Of a stretch of 64,000 nucleotides of DNA, positions 8,620 to 16,343 are shown piece by piece (within the stretch, counting starts at the first letter, position 1; the number at the start of each line of letters is the position of its first letter). Below the pieces are notes generated by a model. The model worked only from the letters and a program-made list of their open reading frames with translations. It made no database searches and was not told where the DNA came from. The translations under genes and the position numbers were made by a program. Source of the DNA: a virus; IMG/VR virus record IMGVR_UViG_3300032092_000004, positions 89,131 through 153,130 of that record. The stretch is one strand, 5' to 3'.

Positions 8620-9150
8620 ATGAAATATTACAAAATTACAATCGGAGGTAAAGGAGCTGAAGTTTACCCATTTCAATTAAACACAAAACAATATGAAGCA
8701 CTAAGAGATGGTGGAGTTGAACATGATGAATTGGATCACGATCAGATCTCTGAAATTTTGGGGGTTGATACTTTTTTTGATTCACCAAACGAATCTATTA
8801 TGGGACCATATCCCGACGCATTCTTTGTGAGAGTTGAGGACGAGGAAGGGAATGTTGTTTATCAAAGTGAGGAACTTGATAACGAAAAAAGTGATTACGA
8901 AGAACAATATTGTGGTGAGGTTGCTTACCTAATCATCGAAGACTATTGCAAGGGAGAACATCTTGTTTATGATATTCCATTAGAAGAGGACTTCGAGATC
9001 GATAAGTTAAGATTCAAAGTCGATGACATTGGATGTAGAGTTGAGGTAGTAAGTGGTATACTATACGAAGAAAAAGAATACACTATATATAAATCATTTG
9101 GTGATACATCCAGTAAAGGATACTACTACCATTTAACCGCAGGAATTTAA
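8620..9150 (+). CDS. Unknown acidic protein, 176 aa
   Basis: Not recognised. Acidic (HDELDHDQISE, EELDNEKSDYEEQ), beta-rich, no signal peptide. The stop is followed within 3 bases by the methyltransferase start, so it is co-transcribed with it. It could be a partner of the methyltransferase or simply a neighbour. Confidence 0.55.
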   Translation: MKYYKITIGGKGAEVYPFQLNTKQYEALRDGGVEHDELDHDQISEILGVDTFFDSPNESIMGPYPDAFFVRVEDEEGNVVYQSEELDNEKSDYEEQYCGEVAYLIIEDYCKGEHLVYDIPLEEDFEIDKLRFKVDDIGCRVEVVSGILYEEKEYTIYKSFGDTSSKGYYYHLTAGI

Positions 9151-9153
9151 ATA

Positions 9154-10005
9154 ATGATAGAAACAGGAAAAATAATTAATGGAGATTGTATTGAGGTGAT
9201 GAAGACATTACCTGAAGGATCTGTGGATTTAATCGTAACGTCTCCACCCTACGGAGTTGGGATTGCTTACGATGTTCACGAAGATGACGTTGAGTTTAAC
9301 GAGTATGTGGAGTTTGCAAAGTCTTGGTTATCTGAGGCCTATCGACTATTAAAAGATGATGGAAGAATTGCTCTTAACATTCCTTACGAAATTAATAGAC
9401 AGAAAAAAGGTGGACGTATTTTCTTTGTGTCGGAGATGTGGCAAATCATGAAAGAAATTGGTTATGGTTTCTTTGGTATTGTTGATCTTGAAGAACAATC
9501 ACCACACAGAAGTAAAACCACTGCTTGGGGATCTTGGATGAGTCCAAGTTCACCGTACATTTATAACCCAAAAGAATGTGTCATTTTGGCATACAAAAAT
9601 AAACACATTAAAAAAATCAAAGGTCAACCACAATGGACTGGAGAATTAACTGAAATTGAAAATGAAGATGGTTCAAAAAGGAACAAAATGGTCTATGACG
9701 AGAATGATAAAAAAGAATTTATGGAACTTGTGTTTGGTCAGTGGAATTACTTTGCAGATACTAAATCACTCACCAAGGCAACTTTCTCGATGGACATACC
9801 AACTAAAGCGATTAAAATATTATCCTACAAAAACGATGTAGTTTTAGATCCATTTGCGGGTTCAGGAACTAGTTTAGTGGCCGCTGAGATATTGGATAGA
9901 AGATGGTTAGGAATTGAATTATCACCAAACTATTGTGACGTTGCAAGAGGGAGAGTTCAATCTTTTGTTGATGAAAAAACAAAAGTAAAAATTGAAAGTG
10001 AGTGA
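9154..10005 (+). CDS. DNA methyltransferase (beta-class, N4-cytosine or N6-adenine)
   Basis: 283 residues. TSPPYGVG (motif IV, about residues 29-36) precedes DPFAGSGTSLVAAE (motif I, about residues 231-244), the order typical of beta-class amino-methyltransferases. The SPPY form is common in N4-cytosine enzymes but also found in N6-adenine ones. It transfers a methyl group from S-adenosylmethionine to DNA. No restriction endonuclease lies beside it, so it is probably an orphan enzyme protecting phage DNA (inference). Confidence 0.88.
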   Translation: MIETGKIINGDCIEVMKTLPEGSVDLIVTSPPYGVGIAYDVHEDDVEFNEYVEFAKSWLSEAYRLLKDDGRIALNIPYEINRQKKGGRIFFVSEMWQIMKEIGYGFFGIVDLEEQSPHRSKTTAWGSWMSPSSPYIYNPKECVILAYKNKHIKKIKGQPQWTGELTEIENEDGSKRNKMVYDENDKKEFMELVFGQWNYFADTKSLTKATFSMDIPTKAIKILSYKNDVVLDPFAGSGTSLVAAEILDRRWLGIELSPNYCDVARGRVQSFVDEKTKVKIESE

Positions 10006-10013
10006 TATTTATA
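10006..10013 (+). promoter_or_regulatory. TATTTATA motif 4 bases before a start codon
   Basis: GATATTTATA, then TCAT, then ATG of the 62-residue targeting-peptide gene. The motif overlaps the methyltransferase stop region. Confidence 0.5.
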
Positions 10014-10017
10014 TCAT

Positions 10018-10206
10018 ATGAAAAATTATTTAATCAACGAAAAACAACTTAAGAGAATTCTTGAACAAGTTGAGGACGAAGAAAACGATCCTAAAGATGA
10101 GGAAACTAATGATGAAAATGTAAGTAGTGGTTTTTTTGATGATATCACAAAAAAACCTATAGATAGTAGTGATCCTTTAAAGATTTTTTTTGATTCTTTA
10201 AATTAA
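10018..10206 (+). CDS. Small acidic protein with capsid-targeting-like N-terminus, 62 aa
   Basis: Starts MKNYLINEKQLKRILE/Q, with I-L-E at residues 14-16 matching the (I/L)xE cleavage rule. The rest is acidic and short (mature part about 46 residues), like the small T4 internal proteins. No domain recognised. Its 3' end overlaps the convergent DUF192 gene by 9 bases. Confidence 0.6.
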   Translation: MKNYLINEKQLKRILEQVEDEENDPKDEETNDENVSSGFFDDITKKPIDSSDPLKIFFDSLN

Positions 10207-10542
10207 TTCAATTAAATCTTCTTCTTTAATATTGTATTTTTTACAAGTATTAGAAGGTAATTCTAAGATCATATCTCCTTCACCAGAATAGTGTTCGCAA
10301 TCATCAGAATGACAAGGTTTACAATTGTGATGTATTTTTGTTATTTTATTACCATTTATAAAAACAATATCTAAAGGTATAATACAGTTTTTCATCCAAA
10401 AAGAATGTGGTTCATTTTTCATTAGAAACAACATACCGTCAAATGTATCATCGAATTTTTTATTCATCATACCTTGTTGAGTGTCTTTATCAGTAAAAAC
10501 AGTTTTTAGGTTAAAAAGATTATTATTTATTTTTGCCTTCAT
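10198..10542 (-). CDS. DUF192 family protein
   Basis: 114 residues with the DUF192 hallmarks: GMMNKKF, GMLFLM, then SFWMKNCIIPLDIVFIN, a Cys cluster (CKPC..DDCEHY) and GEGDMILELPSNTCKK. DUF192 proteins are small beta-rich proteins usually exported in bacteria; this copy has no signal peptide, so it acts inside the cell or in the virion. The biochemical role of the family is not established. A TATTTATA motif lies 3 bases before the start on the minus strand. Confidence 0.8.
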   Translation of the reverse strand: MKAKINNNLFNLKTVFTDKDTQQGMMNKKFDDTFDGMLFLMKNEPHSFWMKNCIIPLDIVFINGNKITKIHHNCKPCHSDDCEHYSGEGDMILELPSNTCKKYNIKEEDLIELI

Positions 10543-10553
10543 ATTTATAAATA
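10542..10553. promoter_or_regulatory. Palindromic divergent TATTTATA/TATAAATA element
   Basis: TATTTATAAATA contains TATTTATA on both strands. It is 3 bases before the minus-strand DUF192 start and 7 bases before the plus-strand Nudix start, so one element could drive both divergent genes. Confidence 0.5.
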
Positions 10554-10556
10554 TCT

Positions 10557-10973
10557 ATGAAAAAGTTTAGAAGAAGTTCTGGTGTTATTTTAAAACATGG
10601 TGATGAAGTTTTACTTTGTAAAAGATCACCAAAAGAAACATTACCAAATATTTGGTCCATACCCGGAGGAGGTATCGAAAATGGTGAAACGCCAGGTCAA
10701 GCGGCAATAAGAGAATTCCATGAAGAGACAAATATTGAAATTGGAACAGACTTGGACCTTGTCGGTATAATTGATAACTTCAATGACGACGGTACCAAAA
10801 GAGGAATGATGTTTGTTTTTTTACAAAACATTGAAGAAAAAAAAGAACCTGACTTATCTGAAGCTTCACATGGACACGAACACACGTCTTGTAAATATTT
10901 TAAATCTGAAGATATTCCTGAACAGAAAGGGAGTGAACAACTTTACAAAATTTTAAAAAAAGTTTTTAAATAG
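10557..10973 (+). CDS. Nudix hydrolase
   Basis: 138 residues. Complete Nudix box: G-G-I-E-N-G-E-T-P then QAAIREFHEETNIEIG, fitting GX5EX7REUXEEXGU except that the position after EE is T-N. It hydrolyses a nucleoside diphosphate linked to another moiety using Mg2+ held by the REFHEE glutamates. Possible substrates in phages are oxidised dNTPs, NAD-like compounds or capped RNA; the sequence does not discriminate. No signal peptide. Confidence 0.88.
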   Translation: MKKFRRSSGVILKHGDEVLLCKRSPKETLPNIWSIPGGGIENGETPGQAAIREFHEETNIEIGTDLDLVGIIDNFNDDGTKRGMMFVFLQNIEEKKEPDLSEASHGHEHTSCKYFKSEDIPEQKGSEQLYKILKKVFK

Positions 10974-10996
10974 TAGTTTGGAACAAAAATTTTTAT

Positions 10997-11004
10997 TATA
11001 TTTG
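10997..11004 (+). promoter_or_regulatory. Bacteroidota-type promoter (-7 TATATTTG)
   Basis: TATATTTG matches TAnnTTTG, with TTTG at 10977-10980 as a possible -33 element 16 bases upstream. The start codon at 11020 leaves a short leader. Confidence 0.6.
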
Positions 11005-11019
11005 TAGAAATAATTAGAG

Positions 11020-11295
11020 ATGATAAAGACGACCTTAAACCATAACATTAAAATCATGAACGAAAAATTCGGAACTTTGCTTTCTGAATCATTCGTAGAC
11101 CCAATCCAATTTAAGATCTTCTTAAAGATGGTAGATGGAGCATTAAATTTAGGTGAGGATTTATCTTACTTTGATGGTAATACCTTCTTGGTTCACATAC
11201 CAAATAAGATCCTAAAAGAATCTGTTATTTTAACAAACACAACTGAGATTAGTTTGGTAGAACAAGTTAGAAACAAAATTGAAAGTTTAGTATGA
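11020..11295 (+). CDS. Unknown small protein, 91 aa
   Basis: Not recognised. Helical N-terminus, then LSYFDGNTFLVHIPNKILKES, which looks like a beta-hairpin, and a final helix. It has its own TAnnTTTG promoter and overlaps the following lipoprotein gene by 4 bases. Confidence 0.55.
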   Translation: MIKTTLNHNIKIMNEKFGTLLSESFVDPIQFKIFLKMVDGALNLGEDLSYFDGNTFLVHIPNKILKESVILTNTTEISLVEQVRNKIESLV

Positions 11296-11729
11296 TGAAG
11301 TCATTTGTAGTTTTTTTATTAAGTAACATTTTATTAACTTCTTGTTATAAAGAAGATATTAAACCTCAACAACCATTGAGTCCTCAACCGATAATTACTG
11401 ACTCAACTTTAGTTGATACTACATTATCATTGGCGGGACAAACTTGGGTTATCAAAAAAGTTTTAAACACTGATTTTGATGACGACTTAAGATCTGACAC
11501 TTTAATTTTTATTGATGTTGATGACTACACTTTTAACGGTTATCCATCTAAATATAAATTAACAACAACATCAACCACATATAATTTAACGTTATATGAT
11601 ACGCCTTGGGGTAACATTAGTGGAAATTTAATTAACTTTAATATTGTATCAGGTACAATAGAGAGTAAGACATTCAATGATATACTTGGTATATACGGTG
11701 AGACAAAAATATGGATGTATAGATTATAG
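11292..11729 (+). CDS. Predicted lipoprotein, 145 aa
   Basis: Signal peptide MMKSFVVFLLSNILLTSC ends in a lipobox (LLTSC), so the mature protein would begin at Cys18 and be lipid-anchored. A Pro/Gln-rich linker (PQQPLSPQP) precedes a beta-rich domain resembling small lipocalin-like lipoproteins of Bacteroidota (LAGQTWVIKKV, then alternating strands). Phage lipoproteins often block superinfection, but this is an inference. The start overlaps the upstream stop (ATGA). Confidence 0.65.
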   Translation: MMKSFVVFLLSNILLTSCYKEDIKPQQPLSPQPIITDSTLVDTTLSLAGQTWVIKKVLNTDFDDDLRSDTLIFIDVDDYTFNGYPSKYKLTTTSTTYNLTLYDTPWGNISGNLINFNIVSGTIESKTFNDILGIYGETKIWMYRL

Positions 11730-11791
11730 TTTCCTTGTTCTATAAAAATAAGGTGGTGGAGAAACTGACATTCAATGTCGGTCCTAAAATA

Positions 11792-11818
11792 AAAGGTGAG
11801 GCTTTCTCACCTTTTTTT
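11792..11818 (+). terminator. Rho-independent terminator
   Basis: AAAGGTGAG / CTCACCTTT stem with a 5-base loop and a T run. A smaller hairpin (GACAT/ATGTC) lies about 25 bases upstream. Ends the lipoprotein transcript. Confidence 0.85.
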
Positions 11819-11828
11819 ATTTTTCATA

Positions 11829-11836
11829 TATTTATA
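11829..11836 (+). promoter_or_regulatory. TATTTATA late-promoter-like motif
   Basis: CATATATTTATATAA, 16 bases before the start at 11853 and just after a terminator, the expected place for a new promoter. Confidence 0.5.
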
Positions 11837-11852
11837 TAATAAAAAATTTGAT

Positions 11853-12815
11853 ATGAAAAATAAATTTATTTTAACAGAGGAAGAATCTAAAAGAATTCTT
11901 TCTTTACACAAACAAAAAATCCAAGAAGAAAGAGAAAATATAGAAGAATATTCAGATCAAGGTCAGTCAGCAACTAGAATTGGAGGATCATTAGCTGCTG
12001 GCGCTGGAGTAGGTGCTGGTGTAGGTACAATCATTGCACCAGGTGTTGGAACAGTTGTTGGTGCAATTATTGGTGCTGGTGTTGGGGCATTAACAGGTTG
12101 GGCAACAACAGGAGGTGGATATTATGAAAGAGTTGCTAAAGCATTCAAATTTTGTCGTGATAATAGAAAATATATGGGTAAACCTGTAAACTCACCTGAA
12201 AAACTCCAAGACATTGCAGACTTTATAAGATCTGCAGTTACTGGTTTAGGTACTGATGAAGTTTTAATTGCAAAAAATTTAAGAAAATTAAAAACAATTC
12301 CTGATTTTTGTGCTTTAAGTAAAATTTATAATGAAAGATTTACTGAAACTTTATTCGATGCTTTGGACGGTGATATAGATCAAGATAATGAATGGAGAGA
12401 TTATGTTTGGTTACCAATTTCTGAATTGGCAAAAAATACAAAAAAAGTTAGCGAAGATAAGTTAAAAGAAAACGCTAAAAAATGCGGTTGGGGAACTGAC
12501 ATTAATGGTTATAGAAATTCAGGATGGCAATGTCCTAAAGGAGGAAAACCAACACCAAATCCTATTCCTAACCCTAATCCAAACCCTAATCCAAACCCTA
12601 ACCCAAATCCTAATCCAAACCCAAGAAGAAAAAGATATTATTTCAATTACCAAGATGCGTTAAACGCATTGAATAAAAAAGGATGTCCTACCGGAGGTGG
12701 TGGTGAAGAAGGTAAAAAAGAAGATGGTTTTGCCGATGATTGGAGAGTACCTCAAGCAGATCAAAAAGTTGATCCTGTAGTTTCATCTGACGATTTTTCA
12801 AATTGGTCTAAATAA
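11853..12815 (+). CDS. Putative packaged membrane-active protein: Gly-zipper + annexin-like repeat
   Basis: 320 residues. The start at 11853 is chosen because MKNKFILTEEESKRIL matches the targeting-peptide class and follows the promoter motif; an upstream in-frame ATG would extend into the terminator. I-Q-E at residues 23-25 fits the cleavage rule. Next comes a glycine-zipper membrane segment (about residues 48-82; GAGVGAGVGTIIAPGVG), then a stretch like one annexin repeat (GLGTDEVLIAKNL, DFCALSKIYNERF, about residues 130-170), a (PN)n linker and an acidic tail. It could insert in the inner membrane during DNA entry (inference). Confidence 0.6.
   Translation: MKNKFILTEEESKRILSLHKQKIQEERENIEEYSDQGQSATRIGGSLAAGAGVGAGVGTIIAPGVGTVVGAIIGAGVGALTGWATTGGGYYERVAKAFKFCRDNRKYMGKPVNSPEKLQDIADFIRSAVTGLGTDEVLIAKNLRKLKTIPDFCALSKIYNERFTETLFDALDGDIDQDNEWRDYVWLPISELAKNTKKVSEDKLKENAKKCGWGTDINGYRNSGWQCPKGGKPTPNPIPNPNPNPNPNPNPNPNPNPRRKRYYFNYQDALNALNKKGCPTGGGGEEGKKEDGFADDWRVPQADQKVDPVVSSDDFSNWSK
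12559..12626 (+). repeat. (CCNAAY)n-like repeat coding Pro-Asn tract
   Basis: About eleven alternating Pro-Asn codon pairs (CCTAAYCCWAAY words). It encodes a flexible linker and is a likely slippage site. Confidence 0.8.
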
Positions 12816-12831
12816 AAAAAAACAAATAACT

Positions 12832-13056
12832 ATGAGCAAGATTAAATTAACAGAAAGTCAATACAACAAATTAAAAAATAATATTGTTGAATCCGCATTA
12901 ATTACTGAAGCATCGAATACAAGAGAAGAGGTGATGACAGTTCAAAAAGCATTAAATAAATGCTTTAAAGCTGGTTTAGCTGAAGACGGAATTTGTGGAA
13001 AGAATACAAAATCTGCAATTGAGAGATACTTAGGAATTCCGGTTATGGAAGTTTAA
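12832..13056 (+). CDS. Capsid-targeting-like peptide fused to peptidoglycan-binding domain, 74 aa
   Basis: N-terminus MSKIKLTESQYNKLKNNIVE/SALITE/A has two (I/L)xE sites (residues 18-20 and 24-26). The rest is a short PG_binding_1-like module: VMTVQKALNKCF, GLAEDGICGKNTKSAIERY. Such modules bind peptidoglycan. A packaged wall-binding protein could help the tail or DNA cross the periplasm (inference). It follows the Gly-zipper protein by 16 bases. Confidence 0.65.
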   Translation: MSKIKLTESQYNKLKNNIVESALITEASNTREEVMTVQKALNKCFKAGLAEDGICGKNTKSAIERYLGIPVMEV

Positions 13057-13080
13057 GTTTAGTATCCTATAAAAATAATA

Positions 13081-13103
13081 AAGGGAGTTAAACTCCCTTT
13101 TTT
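13081..13103 (+). terminator. Rho-independent terminator
   Basis: AAGGGAGTT/AACTCCCTT perfect stem followed by a run of T, ending the 11.85-13.06 kb unit. Confidence 0.88.
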
Positions 13104-13120
13104 TATGCAATTTTTTTTCA

Positions 13121-13128
13121 TATCTTTG
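13121..13128 (+). promoter_or_regulatory. Bacteroidota-type promoter (-7 TATCTTTG), 4 bases before ATG
   Basis: T-rich stretch, TATCTTTG, then TATT, then ATG. The transcript start is expected at or beside the start codon, predicting a leaderless mRNA. Confidence 0.7.
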
Positions 13129-13132
13129 TATT

Positions 13133-13552
13133 ATGGAAAAAGTATTATATATCGTTAGAGGAATACCGGGTAGTGGAAAATCCACATTGGCAAAAAGATT
13201 GGTTGGTGAAGATTTTTTGGTTTGCGAAGCCGATAAATATTTTATCAATGAAGAAAATGGTAAATATGAATTCGATATTTCAAAAATAAGAGACGCTCAT
13301 AAATGGTGTCAAAATTTAGTTGAAACTTACATGAGGGATAGTCTAATTAATGACCAGTATTATCGTGAAATTGCGGTATCCAACACATTTACACAGGAAT
13401 GGGAAATGGAACCGTATTTTGAATTGGCTAAAAAATATGGGTATAAAGTATTTTGTGTTGTTGTTGAAAATAGACATGGTGGTAAAAATCAACATGATGT
13501 TCCTGAAGAAAAGATTGAGTTAATGAAAGAAAGATTTGAAATAAAATTATAA
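13133..13552 (+). CDS. P-loop kinase, polynucleotide-kinase-like (AAA_33 type)
   Basis: 139 residues. Walker A GIPGSGKST at residues 10-18, then a lid/substrate region with CEADKYF, VSNTFTQEWEMEPYFELAKKYGY, and RHGGKNQHDVPEEKIELMKERFE, the pattern of the N4BP2/PNK-like P-loop kinases. Such enzymes phosphorylate 5'-OH ends of RNA or DNA. Overlaps the phosphoesterase start by 1 base, so the two are translationally coupled and may act together in end repair (inference). Confidence 0.75.
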   Translation: MEKVLYIVRGIPGSGKSTLAKRLVGEDFLVCEADKYFINEENGKYEFDISKIRDAHKWCQNLVETYMRDSLINDQYYREIAVSNTFTQEWEMEPYFELAKKYGYKVFCVVVENRHGGKNQHDVPEEKIELMKERFEIKL

Positions 13553-14205
13553 TGAAGTTTGATAAAATATTAACAACAGGTAAAGTGTGGGTTACATCGG
13601 ATCCACACTATAACCACAAAAATATTTGTAGGGGAGTCACCAATTGGCGAACAAAAGATGGACTTGTACCTGATTTGTCAACAAGGGATTTCCCAACATT
13701 AGAACTAATGAACTCAACATTAGTAGAAAATATCAATGCAAAAGTTGGTCAGGATGATACTTTAATTATTTTGGGTGATGTGGCTTTTGGCGGATTTGAA
13801 AATATTGGAATTTTCTTAAACAGATTGGTATGTAAAAACATTCACTTGGTTCTTGGGAATCACGATCACCACATTAGAAACAACAGAGATAACATCAAAG
13901 ATATGTTTATATCTGTTAGTGATTACTTACAGGTTAATATTTTTGGGGTTGACTTTGTAATGACTCACTACCCATTTGAAAGTTGGAATGGTCTTAACAA
14001 AGGTGTTATTCACCTTCACGGACACGTTCATTTACCTATGAATAAAAAGTGGGGTAAAGGTAAACGATTGGATGTTGGTGTTGATGGAAACAACTTACAA
14101 CCGTATAGTATTACTGAGATTGTTCACATGATGGACAAACGAGAAATTGCATCTCAGATGGACGATGATCACCATTTAGACGATTTAGTTGGGGTTGTAG
14201 GATAA
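13552..14205 (+). CDS. Calcineurin-like metallophosphoesterase
   Basis: 217 residues with the ordered metallophosphoesterase motifs: SDPHYNHKN (D-x-H), LGDVAFGG (GD), LGNHDHH (GNHD), THYPF, and HGHVHLP (GHxH). Two divalent metals would sit at these residues. Likely substrate is a phosphomonoester, phosphodiester or cyclic nucleotide; context with a kinase suggests nucleic-acid end processing. Starts at the last base of the kinase stop codon. Confidence 0.85.
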   Translation: MKFDKILTTGKVWVTSDPHYNHKNICRGVTNWRTKDGLVPDLSTRDFPTLELMNSTLVENINAKVGQDDTLIILGDVAFGGFENIGIFLNRLVCKNIHLVLGNHDHHIRNNRDNIKDMFISVSDYLQVNIFGVDFVMTHYPFESWNGLNKGVIHLHGHVHLPMNKKWGKGKRLDVGVDGNNLQPYSITEIVHMMDKREIASQMDDDHHLDDLVGVVG

Positions 14206-14220
14206 ACTACAACTCCAACA

Positions 14221-14228
14221 TATTTATT
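14221..14228 (+). promoter_or_regulatory. TATTTATT motif 3 bases before a start codon
   Basis: TATTTATT, GTT, ATG of the metalloprotease gene. Same geometry as at 5561, 10006 and 52053. Confidence 0.45.
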
Positions 14229-14231
14229 GTT

Positions 14232-15479
14232 ATGAGAAATATTGTTATTACCGAAAGTCAATTAAAATTAATTACAGAAGCTTTAGGCGTTCCTGATTAT
14301 ATTTTAGATGCGGCTGAGATGTTATATGATGTTGTTGAAAAAGACATCAAATCAATAGATAGTGTTGAAGATGAATATGAATTCGATGGTGAGATTGAAT
14401 TTGAGTTAGGTGATAAGAAAAAAATCAAAATTGATTCTTATGAATTAAAAGTAGAAATAGAAAAAGTAGAAGGTCACGGAGATGGAGTGATAGACATCAT
14501 CTCAATGGGTATGTCTGGTGGGTTTGGATTTAACAGAGATGTTTATATGAAAGAAACTCAACCATCGACAACTTTGGAATTAACAATAACATTTGCGGTT
14601 GGCGAAAATTGGGAACCTGAACAACTAATTAAAAAAATGGAGGAAGAAAGAGATGAATATGTTGCATCTTTGGCTCATGAAATTAAACACAAATACGACA
14701 AACAATCAAAAAAGTTTGGTTTAATCGGTCCTGATGCTACATATCAAGCAACACAAAGAAGGGGTAATTTTGGAATACCAGTATTAGATAGAGTTTTCTT
14801 TAGGTATATGTATTATATCCACGGTATTGAAAACCTCGTTAGACCCGTTGAGGTTGCATCTTCAATGAGAAGTAAAAACGTTACAAAATCACAATTTTTG
14901 GATTTCTTACAAAACAATAGAGTATTCAGAGAGTTGGTGGAAATTAAAAAATTCACATTTGAGGATTTTATTAATGAGTTAAAAGAAAATGAAGATAGGT
15001 TAGATGCTCTTATTGAACATATAGGTGAAGATCCATCTGAAATGACTTTAGATGAGAAAATTAATAGAGTATTGGAAGTTGCTTACATTGATTTAGTTAA
15101 TAATAGAATGGAGATTTTTGTTATAATGACACAACATCATATGGATGATATGATAAAATTTGGGGGACAACTTGGGATGTTACCGCCAAATTTAGATGAT
15201 GAGGTAAAAAAATTAGAAAAAACAGATGAGATTAGACGGAAGTTTTTATCTTATGTGACGAAATATGAAAAGAACCCAACTAAATTCTTTGAAGATGAAA
15301 TCGAGAACTTTCAATACATTGCAAACAAAATGTTAAAGAAAATATCAAAACTATATTCTATGGCAAAAGACGACGAACAAGTTAGTGAATCAATTCTAAA
15401 TTGGGATCTTCACCAACAAATCATGGAAAAAAAATACGGTACAAGAAAAATAGAAACCGAATACAAGTTTAAGAGATAA
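14232..15479 (+). CDS. Putative packaged zinc metalloprotease (HEIKH) with capsid-targeting-like N-terminus
   Basis: 415 residues. MRNIVITESQLKLITE/A gives I-T-E at residues 14-16 for prohead-protease cleavage. HEIKH at residues 149-153 (SLAHEIKHKYDKQ) is an HExxH zinc-binding helix, followed by a helix-rich C-terminus with a possible third ligand among later Glu/His residues. I infer a protease carried in the head and injected to attack or process host proteins. No signal peptide. Alternatively it acts on the virion itself. Confidence 0.65.
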   Translation: MRNIVITESQLKLITEALGVPDYILDAAEMLYDVVEKDIKSIDSVEDEYEFDGEIEFELGDKKKIKIDSYELKVEIEKVEGHGDGVIDIISMGMSGGFGFNRDVYMKETQPSTTLELTITFAVGENWEPEQLIKKMEEERDEYVASLAHEIKHKYDKQSKKFGLIGPDATYQATQRRGNFGIPVLDRVFFRYMYYIHGIENLVRPVEVASSMRSKNVTKSQFLDFLQNNRVFRELVEIKKFTFEDFINELKENEDRLDALIEHIGEDPSEMTLDEKINRVLEVAYIDLVNNRMEIFVIMTQHHMDDMIKFGGQLGMLPPNLDDEVKKLEKTDEIRRKFLSYVTKYEKNPTKFFEDEIENFQYIANKMLKKISKLYSMAKDDEQVSESILNWDLHQQIMEKKYGTRKIETEYKFKR

Positions 15480-15491
15480 CCCCAAAATCTT

Positions 15492-15499
15492 TATTTATT
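15492..15499 (+). promoter_or_regulatory. TATTTATT motif upstream of the RlpA-like gene
   Basis: 25 bases before the ATG at 15525. A T-tract and TATTTTAA (weak TAnnTTTG relative) lie between, so the true promoter is uncertain. Confidence 0.3.
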
Positions 15500-15524
15500 G
15501 ATATTTTTTTCATATTTTAATAAT

Positions 15525-15890
15525 ATGAGAAAATTATTCATACCAATATTATTTTTAACTTTATCGTTAACAATTCCTGGTGAAGTATATAAAGGTACCG
15601 CATCATACTATGGTCAGAACTATACAGGAAGATTAACAGCATCGGGTGAAAAGTTCCATAAAGATAGTTTATTCGCAGCACATAAAACCTTGAAGTTCGG
15701 AACTTTAGTTAAAGTTATTAATCTGATTAATGATTCTGTTAGGTTTGTAAAAATAAACGACAGATTACCAAAATCATCCAAACACATAATAGATTTATCA
15801 TATGGTACCGCAAAAGAATTGAATTTTATTAAACGAGGTATCGTTCCTGTATCTATTGAAATTGTTGGATCACTACCAATTAAAAAATAA
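15525..15890 (+). CDS. RlpA-like double-psi beta-barrel protein, secreted
   Basis: 121 residues from the ATG at 15525, which gives a clean signal peptide (MRKLFIPILFLTLSLTIPG); a TTG 27 bases upstream is less likely. The mature part has the RlpA/DPBB pattern: GTASYYGQNYTGRLTASGE, FAAHKTLKFGTLVKVIN, VKINDRLP, HIIDLSYGTAKEL. RlpA-type domains bind or cleave peptidoglycan. Exported to the periplasm or outer membrane, it may remodel the wall during infection or lysis (inference). Confidence 0.82.
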   Translation: MRKLFIPILFLTLSLTIPGEVYKGTASYYGQNYTGRLTASGEKFHKDSLFAAHKTLKFGTLVKVINLINDSVRFVKINDRLPKSSKHIIDLSYGTAKELNFIKRGIVPVSIEIVGSLPIKK

Positions 15891-15915
15891 TTTTGTTTTA
15901 TTAGGAAAGTTTTCT

Positions 15916-15923
15916 TATCTTTG
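15916..15923 (+). promoter_or_regulatory. Bacteroidota-type promoter (TTTG-N20-TATCTTTG), 4 bases before ATG
   Basis: TTTG at 15892-15895, 20 bases, then TATCTTTG, TTCT, ATG. Good match to both elements of the Bacteroidota housekeeping promoter; predicts a leaderless transcript. Confidence 0.75.
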
Positions 15924-15927
15924 TTCT

Positions 15928-16155
15928 ATGTGGACAACTAAAGAAACTAAAAGAGAATATCGTGGTTTTGAGATCATCAAGTATGAAGGATCCAAGATGA
16001 AGGATTATTTTAGAAAAAAAGACCCAAGGACATTTCAAAATGGTGATAGTAAGTTCACCAAGTGGCATTCCTACGAAGTAACCATTGATGGTGTTAAATA
16101 TGATTTTGACAAGTTAAAGGATTCAAAAGAATTTATTGACTCAAAGTTAAAATGA
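15928..16155 (+). CDS. Unknown small protein, 75 aa
   Basis: Not recognised. Basic protein with YRGFEIIKYEG near the start and KWHSYEVTIDGVKYDF near the end, a pattern of short antiparallel strands. The start at 15928 is fixed by the promoter 4 bases upstream; longer in-frame readings run into the RlpA-like gene. Overlaps the next start by 4 bases. Confidence 0.5.
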   Translation: MWTTKETKREYRGFEIIKYEGSKMKDYFRKKDPRTFQNGDSKFTKWHSYEVTIDGVKYDFDKLKDSKEFIDSKLK

Positions 16156-16343
16156 AAAAACCTTGTAAAGAATGTCCACATGTGATTCGTAATCGTCATA
16201 ATGATATGATTGTTGACTTTGGTCGTAGAACTGGTAAAAAACATAATTGTCATATGACCGAAGGAGTTAAAGATTTGTGGAATGTTAAAGATGGAAAATT
16301 AGAATGTTATGGATCAAAGAGAGATAATTTACGGAGTGTGTGA
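16152..16343 (+). CDS. Small Cys/His protein resembling DUF6283
   Basis: 63 residues with KPCKECPH near the start, CHMTEG in the middle and ECYGSKR near the end. This Cys/His spacing resembles small phage proteins of the DUF6283 type (PCKECP...PCHMT...C.G). Probably a zinc-binding protein; function unknown. Overlaps both neighbours. Confidence 0.55.
   Translation: MKKPCKECPHVIRNRHNDMIVDFGRRTGKKHNCHMTEGVKDLWNVKDGKLECYGSKRDNLRSV

Noticed and set aside
11796-11852. Longer N-terminus for the Gly-zipper protein
   Set aside because: It would start inside the terminator and before the promoter motif, and would bury the targeting peptide.
12559-12626. Telomere-like CCCTAA repeats
   Set aside because: They are in frame and encode a Pro-Asn linker within a gene in mid-genome.
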